DNA of 5,837 bases, taken from assembly GCA_027030825.1 (NCBI GenBank), contig JALVEM010000010.1:1-5837 (forward strand), given 5' to 3'. Numbering within the stretch: position 1 is the stretch's first letter; each line of letters starts with the position of its first letter. This document shows, piece by piece, positions 1 to 5,573 of this stretch. This DNA comes from Thiohalobacter sp. Its GTDB lineage: Bacteria; Pseudomonadota; Gammaproteobacteria; Thiohalobacterales; Thiohalobacteraceae. The notes under the pieces are model-generated. The model saw only the letters and a list, made by a program, of their open reading frames with translations. It was not told the origin of the DNA and ran no database searches. The position numbers and the translations under genes were made by a program.

Positions 1-663
1 CTGGGCGGCTCCGAGCTTCGGGTGGGCGAATGGGGGCTGGACGCCGTCTATTCCGGCACCCAGAAGTGCCTGTCCTGCGTCCCGGGACTGTCGCCCGTCA
101 CCTTCAGCGAACGCGCGCTGGAGAAGGTGCGCAATCGCAAGCGCAAGGTGCAGAGCTGGTTCATGGACCTCAACCTGGTGCTCGGCTACTGGGGCGGGGA
201 CGGCAAGCGGGCCTATCACCATACCGCGCCCATCAATACCCTCTACGCCCTGCACGAGGCGCTGGTCATCTTGCTCGAGGAGGGCATCGAGAATGCCTGG
301 GCGCGGCACTGGCGCCATCACAAGGCACTGCGGGCAGGCCTCGAGGCCATGGGACTCGCCTTCGTGGTTCCCGAGGACGAGCGGCTGCCACAGCTCAATG
401 CCGTGAGCATCCCCGAGGGTGTGGACGATGCCACCGTGCGCGCCCGCCTGCTGGAGGAATACGATCTCGAGATCGGCGCGGGGCTCGGCGACCTCGCCGG
501 GCGGGTCTGGCGCATCGGGCTGATGGGCTATGCCTGCAACCGGCGCAACGTGCTCTTCTGCCTGGGCGCGCTCGATGCCGTGCTCACCGACCTCGGCGCG
601 AAGATCGACAGCGGCGCGGCGGTACCGGCCGCACTCACCTGGTATGCCGCCAACCCGGATTGA
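1..663 (+). CDS. Class V aminotransferase, alanine/serine-glyoxylate type (3' part only)
   Basis: This is a PLP-dependent fold-type I aminotransferase of the AGXT/serine-glyoxylate family. Such enzymes move an amino group from alanine or serine to glyoxylate, giving glycine, in the cytoplasm. The frame is open from base 1, so the N-terminal part lies outside the window; 220 residues remain, against a usual full length of about 380-400. The PLP-binding lysine is visible in YSGTQKCLS (K22 of the fragment, codon 64-66), followed by the PPG-like segment CVPGLSPVTF. YHHTAPINTLYALHEAL (about 72-88) matches the substrate-side segment of AGT. The carboxylate-binding arginine is in VWRIGLMG (R171), before the C-terminal helix. 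GTG at base 22 is internal and not a true start. The exact amino donor cannot be read from the sequence. AGGAGG (663-668) overlaps the stop, but no gene start follows at a usable distance. Confidence 0.93.
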   Translation: MGGSELRVGEWGLDAVYSGTQKCLSCVPGLSPVTFSERALEKVRNRKRKVQSWFMDLNLVLGYWGGDGKRAYHHTAPINTLYALHEALVILLEEGIENAWARHWRHHKALRAGLEAMGLAFVVPEDERLPQLNAVSIPEGVDDATVRARLLEEYDLEIGAGLGDLAGRVWRIGLMGYACNRRNVLFCLGALDAVLTDLGAKIDSGAAVPAALTWYAANPD

Positions 664-710
664 GGAGGTGGCTGCGGAAACCACGGGGTTCGTTTTCGGG
701 GCTGGCGATA
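664..710. other. Short non-coding stretch between the aminotransferase and the repeat mosaic
   Basis: These 47 bases follow the aminotransferase stop. A perfect Shine-Dalgarno-like AGGAGG starts at 663, but the first ATG is at 711, far too distant, and it lies inside the repeat. A weak GTGG/CCAC pairing (668-684) is too short to call a terminator. The stretch may be what remains of the upstream region of a gene now displaced, but nothing proves this. Confidence 0.4.
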
Positions 711-753
711 CATGACGCAAAGGGCGCAGAGGCGCGGAGAACGCAGAGAAATT
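711..753 (+). repeat. Left copy of terminal inverted repeat
   Basis: The core GCGCAGAGGCGCGGAG followed by ACGCAGAGA reappears on the opposite strand at 1470-1512. By eye about three quarters of the 43 positions match, with the CGCAGAGGCGCGGAG core exact. The two copies face inward around the whole repeat mosaic. Confidence 0.85.
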
Positions 754-764
754 CATTACACTGG

Positions 765-796
765 ATTCCGGATCTCGCCTGCGGCGAGTCCGGAAT
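765..796. repeat. Solo hairpin of the ATTCCGGA family
   Basis: Arms ATTCCGGA and TCCGGAAT enclose a second stem, CTCGCC/GGCGAG, with loop TGC and one bulged T. This copy lacks the partner hairpin that precedes the other three. There is no T-tract after it, so it does not look like an intrinsic terminator for the aminotransferase gene, although it could slow exonucleases at the 3' end of a transcript. Confidence 0.85.
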
Positions 797-950
797 GACC
801 GGGATAGCCACGGAAGCACACGGAAAGAAATTGATTGCTGTGTTTACTGACAGTGTCATTTCTCGAGCAGGCTGTCGTCTCTCATGGTCATCCCGGTAAG
901 TTGTCTTTTCTTTTTGTCATTCCGGGCGAGCGTTTTCTTCTTTCGTCATT
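791..950 (+). repeat. Direct duplication, copy 1
   Basis: This segment runs from the end of the solo hairpin through CACGGAAGCACACGGAAA, TTGATTGCTGTGTTT, TCTCGAGCAGGC and a pyrimidine-rich stretch to a CGTCATTCCGG half-element. It recurs in the same order at 1050-1220. It also holds an unpaired ATTCCGGG half-element at 919-926. No gene is visible in it. Confidence 0.85.
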
Positions 951-1058
951 CCGGGCGAGCGAAGCGAGACCCGGAATCCGGAAACCATGCTGATCCATGC
1001 CGCCGTGGCCGATATTCTCCTGGATTCCGGATCGGTGCTGCGCACCGTCCGGAATGAC
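945..1058. repeat. Two-hairpin palindromic unit 1
   Basis: The unit opens with GTCATTCCGGG and closes with TCCGGAATGAC. Hairpin A pairs ATTCCGGG (948-955) with CCCGGAAT (970-977) around a 14-base GA-rich loop. Hairpin B (1024-1055) pairs ATTCCGGA with TCCGGAAT and has an inner stem CGGTGC/GCACCG with loop TGC and one bulged T. The spacer is about 45 bp. The two hairpins are themselves inverted relative to each other, so the whole unit is a large imperfect palindrome, in layout like a BIME. Confidence 0.88.
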
Positions 1059-1220
1059 CGGGATAGCCACGGAAGCACACGGAAAACACGGAAAAAAATT
1101 GATTGCTGTGTTTGCTGAGAGTGTCATTTCTCGAGCAGGCCGTCGTCTCTCATGGTTATCCCGGTGAGTTGTCTTTTCTTTTCGTCGTTCCGGGCGAGCG
1201 GTTTTTTCTTTTTCGTCATT
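1050..1220 (+). repeat. Direct duplication, copy 2
   Basis: This is the second copy of 791-950, offset by about 259 bp at its left end. It is slightly longer because CACGGAAAA-type sequence is expanded (about 1068-1098), with scattered substitutions elsewhere. A degenerate GTTCCGGG half-element sits at 1187-1194, where copy 1 has ATTCCGGG. The duplication carried along the upstream part of hairpin B, which suggests that recombination between repeat copies enlarged the locus. Confidence 0.85.
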
Positions 1221-1338
1221 CCGGCCAAGCGAGCGGAGTGAGCGCGAGCCGGAATCCAGAAATCACGCCGATCCATGCCACAGAGGCCTGCCATTTCCCC
1301 TGGATTCCGGATCGGTGCTGCGCACCGTCCGGAATGAC
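1215..1338. repeat. Two-hairpin palindromic unit 2
   Basis: Hairpin A here pairs ATTCCGGC (1218-1225) with GCCGGAAT (1248-1255), with a longer 22-base loop. The arm-closing base pair has switched from G-C to C-G relative to units 1 and 3, a compensatory change. Hairpin B (1304-1335) has inner stem CGGTGC/GCACCG and loop TGC, as in unit 1. The spacer is almost identical to that of unit 3 (two differences from 1251 up to hairpin B). Confidence 0.88.
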
Positions 1339-1348
1339 GCAGAGGTGG

Positions 1349-1464
1349 GTCATTCCGGGTGAGCGAAGCGAGACCCGGAATCCGGAAACCACGCCGATCC
1401 ATGCCACAGAGGCCTGCCATTTCCCCTGGATTCCGGATCGGCACTTCGTGCCGTCCGGAATGAC
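1349..1464. repeat. Two-hairpin palindromic unit 3
   Basis: Hairpin A pairs ATTCCGGG (1352-1359) with CCCGGAAT (1374-1381). Hairpin B (1430-1461) has inner stem CGGCAC/GTGCCG and loop TTC. 1377-1464 is a 126-bp-offset copy of 1251-1338, so units 2 and 3 look like a recent tandem duplication; they differ mainly at the tip of hairpin B. The junction between the two units contains GACGCAGAGG, which resembles part of the terminal inverted repeat core. Confidence 0.88.
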
Positions 1465-1469
1465 CAGAG

Positions 1470-1512
1470 TGTCTCTCTGCGTGCTCCGCGCCTCTGCGTC
1501 CTCTGTGTTATG
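1470..1512 (-). repeat. Right copy of terminal inverted repeat
   Basis: Read on the minus strand this copy contains ACGCAGAGGCGCGGAG followed by CACGCAGAGA, matching 711-753. It closes the repeat mosaic. The flanks outside the two copies show no obvious short direct repeat that would mark a target-site duplication. Confidence 0.85.
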
Positions 1513-1601
1513 AACTCAGAGTCACTGAAAGGGGCCATCGCCTCCGCGTTCCGGATCGCGGACGCCGAACGGATCTCCGTCGTCTTCGATGCGGTGACGC
1601 C
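1513..1601. other. Short gap, possibly holding a gene remnant
   Basis: No complete gene is seen. On the plus strand the frame beginning at the ATG at 1510-1512 is open to a TAG at 1675-1677 (55 codons). Between 1513 and 1601 its third codon positions are mostly G or C, and it reads like ordinary protein (KGAIASAFRIADAERISVVF). It has no ribosome binding site, its ATG comes from the repeat, and it runs antisense into the AEC gene, so a remnant or chance frame is more likely than a gene. No terminator for the AEC gene is evident here. Confidence 0.3.
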
Positions 1602-2516
1602 TCACGCCAACAGGCCATGGACGAGCGGCAGGGTGAAGAAGCTCAGCGCCGTGGTGAGGGTGACGGCCACGGCGTAGAGGCTCGAATCCAGTCCGTAGCG
1701 GTCGCAGAAGACGATGCCGAGCACCATGCTCGGCATGGCCGCCTCCAGCACGGTGCCGACGAGTTCCGTGCCTTCCAGCCCGAACCGGCCGGCCAGCCAC
1801 CAGGCGATGGCCGGCGCCAGGAACAACTGGATCGCCAGAATACCGAGCAGCGGCCTGACCGCCGTCCGGTGCCAGCGTTCGGTCGGCAGACTGAGGCCCA
1901 GCGAAAAGAGCATGAGTGGCACCACGGCACTGCCCAGCATGCCCAGCCAGGTGTTCAGCCAGTCACCCTGGGGGATGCCGGCCAGGTTCAGGGCCACGGC
2001 CGCCAGGCCCGCCCACAGGGGCGGCACGGTCAGCAGGGCGCGCAGGATGTGAGGCCGCTCGTGACCCTCACCGTAGTGCCAGGCCACCAGCACGCCCAGC
2101 GTGAACACCAGGGGCGTGCAGCCGAACAGGTCGTACTGGATGGCGATGCTCGTGCCCTGTTCGCCGAACAGGGACTCGAGCGCCGGCAGGCCCATGTAGG
2201 TCGAGTTGGGAAAGGCCGCCGCCAGCAGGACGGCCCCGGTGACCGGTGGCGAAGCCCGGCAGGTGCGGCACAGAAGCCAGCCGAGCGACATCCCGGCGAC
2301 GACCGTGAGGGCGGCCGTCAGCCCGATGCCGACGGAATGGAAGCCGAGATCGGCGCGCCAGAGCACGTTCAGCACCAGGGCGGGCAGAAACAGATAATAC
2401 ACGGTGGTGGTGAGCACCTGGCGCGTGATCCGCGGCGCCAGTCCGTGCGGCTGCAGCCATTGCCACAGCAGCCCGCAGAGGATCAGCGCCCCCATCTGGG
2501 CCACGACGCCGGTCAT
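1602..2516 (-). CDS. AEC-family (auxin efflux carrier-like) membrane transporter
   Basis: This 304-residue protein is highly hydrophobic throughout, with about ten predicted membrane segments split by a short polar middle loop (about 148-158), the usual size and layout of bacterial AEC/Mem_trans permeases. Family-type motifs are FPNSTYMGLPAL (102-113), in the unwound helix of the first half, and AAMPSMVLGIVFCDRYGLD (259-277) in the second. Known bacterial members export or import small organic anions such as malate, but the substrate cannot be told here. The ATG at 2516 lies one base after the stop of the mltD-like gene (TGAGATG), with a GGAAG ribosome binding site eight bases upstream (2525-2529). 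Translation is therefore probably coupled to that gene and transcription shared. The protein is intact and acts in the inner membrane. Confidence 0.9.
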   Translation of the reverse strand: MTGVVAQMGALILCGLLWQWLQPHGLAPRITRQVLTTTVYYLFLPALVLNVLWRADLGFHSVGIGLTAALTVVAGMSLGWLLCRTCRASPPVTGAVLLAAAFPNSTYMGLPALESLFGEQGTSIAIQYDLFGCTPLVFTLGVLVAWHYGEGHERPHILRALLTVPPLWAGLAAVALNLAGIPQGDWLNTWLGMLGSAVVPLMLFSLGLSLPTERWHRTAVRPLLGILAIQLFLAPAIAWWLAGRFGLEGTELVGTVLEAAMPSMVLGIVFCDRYGLDSSLYAVAVTLTTALSFFTLPLVHGLLA

Positions 2517-2517
2517 C

Positions 2518-4221
2518 TCAGGTGCTTCCGGATTGCCGTCTTACGTCGACGTAGAGCGTGAGGCGCTGGCCGGGTTGCAGATAGCGTCCCCGCAACCGGT
2601 CGCGGTTCCAGCGCCGCAGATCCTCGATGCTGACCTTGAAGCGATGCGAGATGCGCGCCAGCGAGTCCCCCTTGCGGACCGTATAGACGATCCGTTGCGT
2701 GGTCGGTGAGGCGGAGGGCCGGGTACTGGAATTCCTGATCACGAGTTTGCGGCCGGGGCGCAGTGGGTCGCCCGGTGCCATGCCGTTCCATTTCGCCAGC
2801 CGGCGCACGCTGACGCCGTGGCGCCGGGCGATCTCCCAGAGGGTGTCGCCGGTCCGCACCCGGTACACGGTGGCCCCCCGGTTGCGGCTGGTGTCGATCA
2901 GCGCATGACGGCGCGCCACGGAGGAGAGGGGATAGGCCGTGAGCGCCCGGCGCGCCCTGGGGATCAGCAGGTGGCTGCCGGCGCGGATCCGGTCGCTGCG
3001 CAATCCGTTCACCTCCCGCAGCAGCGCCACGGTGGTCTCGTGGCGCTTCGCAATGGCGATCAGGGTTTCGCCGCGCCGCACGCGATGGCGCACCCACTGG
3101 ATCCGCTCGTCCGGATCGAGTTTGGCGAGCCGGGTGCGGAACCGCTCGGCCGCCTTCGCGGGCAGCACCAGTCGGTGTGGTCCCTGCGGTCGCGTGGCCC
3201 AGCGGTTGAAGGCGGGGTTGTAGCGCTGCAGGGTTTCCAGATCGATCCCGGCGAGTTCGGCAGCCAGCGCCAGGTCGATCTGGCCGCCCGTGTCGACGAT
3301 GGCGAAGGCCGGGGCAGGCGGGATCTGCGGCAACTCGATTCCGTATTGCTCCGGCGAGGCCACCAGCCGCGCCAGCGCCAGCAGGCGGGGCACATAGCCG
3401 CGGGTCTCGCGCGGCAGTCTCAGATGCCAGAAGTCGGTGGGCCGGCCGCTTCGCCGGTTGCGTCGGACGGCCTTCTGCACCGTGCCCTCGCCGGAATTGT
3501 AGGCCGCCAGCGCCAGCAGCCAGTCGCCGTCGAATTCCTCGTGGAGGAACTGCAGATAGTCGAGCGCGGCCCGCGTCGAGTCGATCACGTCCCGCCGGCC
3601 GTCGTACCACCAGTCCTGCACCAGGCCGAAACGCCTGCCGGTGCCGGGAATGAATTGCCAGATGCCCGCCGCGCGTCCATGCGAATAGGCATAGGGATTG
3701 AAGCCGCTTTCCACCACGGGGAGCAGGGCGATCTCGGCGGGCATGCCGCGCCGGCGTATCTCCTGGTGGATCCAGGCCAGCCAGGGGCGCGCGCGATCGA
3801 ACACGCGCCGCAGGTAGTCGGGGTGGCGGGCGAACCAGCGCAACTCCTGGGCGATGCGGCGTTGCTCGGGCTGGGGCAGCGCGAACCCTTCCCGCAGCAC
3901 GGACCACAGGTCGCCGGGAACGGAGGCTTGGGCGTCTGCAGCGGCGTTATCCAGCTCGGGGAGCGGCGGGAAATCCGCCAGTGCACGGGCGAGGAGCTGG
4001 TCGGGGCCGGGAAGGGGCACTGCGCCGACGGCGGGTTCCTCGCGGCGCAGTGGCGTGGCGACGACCGGCACCGGTGCCGGTGCCGAGGCGGGAGTCGTGA
4101 CGAGGGCCTCCGAGGCAGGCCGTACGCCGCCGGTGACGCACGCGGTCAGCCCCGAGAGCAGAATGCCCGCGGCCAGCAGCCGAATCCCGGACCGGGGCTC
4201 TGTTATGATCGCTGCTGTCAT
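2518..4221 (-). CDS. mltD: Membrane-bound lytic murein transglycosylase D, three LysM domains
   Basis: The 567-residue protein cleaves the MurNAc-GlcNAc bond of peptidoglycan non-hydrolytically, forming 1,6-anhydro-MurNAc, at the periplasmic face of the outer membrane. A lipoprotein signal ends in the lipobox LTAC (Cys28); residue +2 is Val rather than Asp, which favours outer-membrane sorting. A proline/alanine-rich linker (about 34-75) follows. The family 1 transglycosylase core spans about 145-290: catalytic Glu171 in VESGFNPYAYS, then AGIWQFIPGTGRRFGL (185-200) and AAYNSGEGTV (239-248). Three LysM peptidoglycan-binding domains follow at about 377-421, 452-496 and 512-557, each with a (R/K)xGD/ETL-like start. 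E. coli MltD is shorter (about 450 residues), from memory. The ATG at 4221 has only a weak GGGA site five bases upstream, but it places the signal peptide correctly. The gene is followed by the AEC transporter with a one-base gap. Confidence 0.95.
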   Translation of the reverse strand: MTAAIITEPRSGIRLLAAGILLSGLTACVTGGVRPASEALVTTPASAPAPVPVVATPLRREEPAVGAVPLPGPDQLLARALADFPPLPELDNAAADAQASVPGDLWSVLREGFALPQPEQRRIAQELRWFARHPDYLRRVFDRARPWLAWIHQEIRRRGMPAEIALLPVVESGFNPYAYSHGRAAGIWQFIPGTGRRFGLVQDWWYDGRRDVIDSTRAALDYLQFLHEEFDGDWLLALAAYNSGEGTVQKAVRRNRRSGRPTDFWHLRLPRETRGYVPRLLALARLVASPEQYGIELPQIPPAPAFAIVDTGGQIDLALAAELAGIDLETLQRYNPAFNRWATRPQGPHRLVLPAKAAERFRTRLAKLDPDERIQWVRHRVRRGETLIAIAKRHETTVALLREVNGLRSDRIRAGSHLLIPRARRALTAYPLSSVARRHALIDTSRNRGATVYRVRTGDTLWEIARRHGVSVRRLAKWNGMAPGDPLRPGRKLVIRNSSTRPSASPTTQRIVYTVRKGDSLARISHRFKVSIEDLRRWNRDRLRGRYLQPGQRLTLYVDVRRQSGST

Positions 4222-4332
4222 GTGGATCCCGTTGCCGTTACCGTTTGGGTGTTTTTCCCTGTCCCAGGGATTACAGCGGACGCCGTTACGATACCCTTGA
4301 GAACTCCGTCACGAAAGAGCCGGCCGAAGATC
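4222..4332. promoter_or_regulatory. Divergent intergenic region between mltD and the methyltransferase gene
   Basis: Both flanking genes start outward from these 111 bases, so promoters for both directions should lie here. Candidate -10-like hexamers are TACGAT (4287-4292, plus) and TGTAAT on the minus strand (about 4270-4275), but neither has a convincing -35 at the right distance. A small perfect inverted repeat, TCCCTG-TCC-CAGGGA (4256-4270), could be an operator or chance. It is not followed by a T-run on the plus strand. In E. coli this position is occupied by gloB; no trace of that gene is present here. Confidence 0.45.
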
Positions 4333-5112
4333 ATGCGCACCATGTCACGAAATCCCTTTCGCGGGCCCTGCGAGCCCCCGGCGTTGCCGGCGCTGCGACA
4401 GTGGTATCGTCAACCCCTGGGGCAGGCGTTGCAGGACCGGGAGCTCGAGGCGGTGCGCGCCATCCTGCCCACCCTGTTCGGCTATCATCTGGCGGTGGTG
4501 GATTCGCCCTGGCCCGACTTGCCGCAGGATGCGCTTCGCATCCGCAATGCCTGGCATGTCGACTCGACCCGGGGGGCGGTCACCAGCCTGCTCGGGGAGG
4601 CGGGCAGGCTGCCGGTCCGTACCGACTGCCTGGACGCCATCGTGCTGCCGCACGTGCTCGAGTTCTCGTCCGACCCCCATGCCATCCTGCGGGAAGCGGA
4701 TCGCTGTCTGGTGCCGGAAGGGCATCTGCTCATCCTCGGTTTTCAGCCCTGGGGGCTCTGGGGCCTGCGGCGCCTCGCGAGCGCCTGGCGCGGGCAGCCC
4801 CCGTGGTGCGGACGCTGGCTGAGCGTGGGCCGGGTGCGCGACTGGTGCAGGCTGCTCGGCTTCGACGTGCTCGAAATCCGGCATCTGTTTCATCGCCCGC
4901 CGATTTCGAGAACCCGCATCGCCGCGCGCGCGCTGTTCCTGGAGCGGTTGGCGGAACGGGGATGGCCGTTGCCGACCGGTGTCTGGCTGCTGCTGGCGCG
5001 CAAGCGGGTCATCGGGCTGACGCCCATCCGGCCAAGATGGCGGCCGCGTCGCAGTATTCTGTCTCCGTTGCCGGGCGTGGCCGAGCCGACACGAAGGAGC
5101 TGCCGCAAGTGA
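4333..5112 (+). CDS. YafS-like class I SAM-dependent methyltransferase family protein
   Basis: The 259-residue protein resembles E. coli YafS and related proteins encoded next to rnhA. Shared signatures are LFGYHL near the N-terminus, the run from LPHVLEFSSDPHAILREADR into CLVPEGHLLILGF (about 100-135), PWGLWGLRRL, and the basic C-terminal block LTPIRPRWRPRRS. The LREADRxLxPEGHL segment corresponds to motifs II/III of class I methyltransferases. The usual glycine-rich SAM loop (GxGxG) is not visible where motif I should be, so activity is uncertain; YafS shows the same lack. The substrate is unknown. ATG at 4333 is chosen as the first in frame; ATG at 4342 is an equally plausible start, with GAAGA 11 bases upstream. 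The gene overlaps rnhA by 4 bp, so the two form an operon. The C-terminal about 25 residues are arginine-rich. Confidence 0.85.
   Translation: MRTMSRNPFRGPCEPPALPALRQWYRQPLGQALQDRELEAVRAILPTLFGYHLAVVDSPWPDLPQDALRIRNAWHVDSTRGAVTSLLGEAGRLPVRTDCLDAIVLPHVLEFSSDPHAILREADRCLVPEGHLLILGFQPWGLWGLRRLASAWRGQPPWCGRWLSVGRVRDWCRLLGFDVLEIRHLFHRPPISRTRIAARALFLERLAERGWPLPTGVWLLLARKRVIGLTPIRPRWRPRRSILSPLPGVAEPTRRSCRK
5094..5099 (+). promoter_or_regulatory. Ribosome binding site fixing the rnhA start
   Basis: AAGGAG lies nine bases before the GTG at 5109, inside the end of the methyltransferase gene. It picks this GTG, rather than any upstream in-frame codon, as the ribonuclease HI start. Confidence 0.8.
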
Positions 5113-5573
5113 GCACAACGAAACGCAAGGTGGTGCACATCTGGACCGACGGCGCCTGCCGCGGAAATCCCGGCCCGGGCGGCTGGGGTGCCGTGCTGCG
5201 CTACAACGGCCATGAGAAACACTTGCATGGCGGCGAGCCGGAGACCACCAACAACCGCATGGAGCTCACGGCGGCGATCAAGGCGCTGGAAGCGCTCAGG
5301 GAGCCCTGCGAGGTGCATCTGACCACGGACTCGCAATACCTGCGTCAGGGCATCACCCAGTGGCTGCCGCAGTGGAAGCGGCGCGGCTGGAAGACCGCCG
5401 ACCGCAAGCCGGTCAGGAACCGGGATCTCTGGGAACGGCTGGATGCGCTGGCGCAGAAGCACAGGGTGCACTGGCACTGGGTGCGGGGGCATACCGGCCA
5501 CCCGGAGAACGAGCTGGCCGACCGGCTGGCGAACCGGGGCATCGACGAGATGCAGGCTTCCAGGAGTTCATGA
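5109..5573 (+). CDS. rnhA: Ribonuclease HI
   Basis: This 154-residue cytoplasmic enzyme cuts the RNA strand of RNA-DNA hybrids, removing R-loops and primer RNA. It matches E. coli RNase HI (155 residues) along its whole length with a shift of four residues. The catalytic acids are Asp14 (WTDGACRGNPGPGGWG), Glu52 (NNRMELTA), Asp74 (TTDSQYL) and Asp138 (NELADRLA), with the catalytic histidine His128 in RGHTGHPENE. The basic protrusion used in hybrid binding is present (about 84-103, WLPQWKRRGWK onward). The GTG start overlaps the TGA of the methyltransferase gene (GTGA), which suggests translational coupling. In E. coli dnaQ is the next neighbour; here that place is taken by a convergent LysR-family gene whose end overlaps rnhA by 6 bp. 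Confidence 0.97.
   Translation: MSTTKRKVVHIWTDGACRGNPGPGGWGAVLRYNGHEKHLHGGEPETTNNRMELTAAIKALEALREPCEVHLTTDSQYLRQGITQWLPQWKRRGWKTADRKPVRNRDLWERLDALAQKHRVHWHWVRGHTGHPENELADRLANRGIDEMQASRSS

Larger units (their letters stand above)
711..1512. repeat. Composite intergenic repeat mosaic bounded by an inverted repeat
   Basis: About 800 bp between two genes is made almost wholly of repeated sequence. It has a 43-bp imperfect inverted repeat at its ends (711-753 and 1470-1512), a direct duplication (791-950 and 1050-1220), and four hairpins beginning ATTCCGGA. Three of the hairpins are paired with an upstream ATTCCGG(G/C)...(C/G)CCGGAAT hairpin to form larger units (945-1058, 1215-1338, 1349-1464). 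No transposase gene and no clear target-site duplication is seen. Sequences of this style (CGTCATTCCGGGCGAGCG, CGCAGAGGCGCGGAG) are common as dispersed intergenic repeats in gammaproteobacteria, from memory. The short open frames across the region are made of repeat sequence and are not genes. The region could be a nested accumulation of REP/MITE-like elements. Confidence 0.85.

Noticed and set aside
668..705. Intrinsic terminator after the aminotransferase gene
   Set aside because: The GTGG/CCAC stem is only four pairs with a nine-base loop, and no proper T-run follows it.
30..899. 289-codon plus-strand frame overlapping the aminotransferase
   Set aside because: It is a +2 shadow frame, arginine/alanine-rich, that runs into repeat sequence. 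The aminotransferase frame carries all family motifs.
945..1464. CRISPR array
   Set aside because: Repeats are palindromic units of 114-124 bp at irregular intervals. The spacers are similar to each other, not unique, and there are no cas genes.
1103..1513. 136-codon plus-strand open frame, and a 106-codon minus-strand frame at 1124-1444
   Set aside because: Both are built from the repeat units; their peptides simply repeat with the DNA (SGMT, WIPDR). They have no ribosome binding site and no family resemblance.
1617..2561. 314-codon plus-strand frame antisense to the AEC gene
   Set aside because: It is Gln/Arg/His-rich low-complexity sequence, typical of the antisense of hydrophobic membrane proteins.
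2513..3907. 464-codon minus-strand frame inside the mltD gene
   Set aside because: It is an out-of-frame by-product of high GC content. The mltD frame holds the lipobox, catalytic motifs and LysM repeats.
2818..4332. Long N-terminal extension of the methyltransferase frame, antisense to mltD
   Set aside because: It is open only because of GC-rich codon bias on the opposite strand. The composition is unlike a real protein, and family similarity begins after 4333.
4245..5108. Upstream extension of the rnhA frame
   Set aside because: It overlaps the methyltransferase gene in another frame. The GTG at 5109 has a good ribosome binding site and gives the normal RNase HI length.
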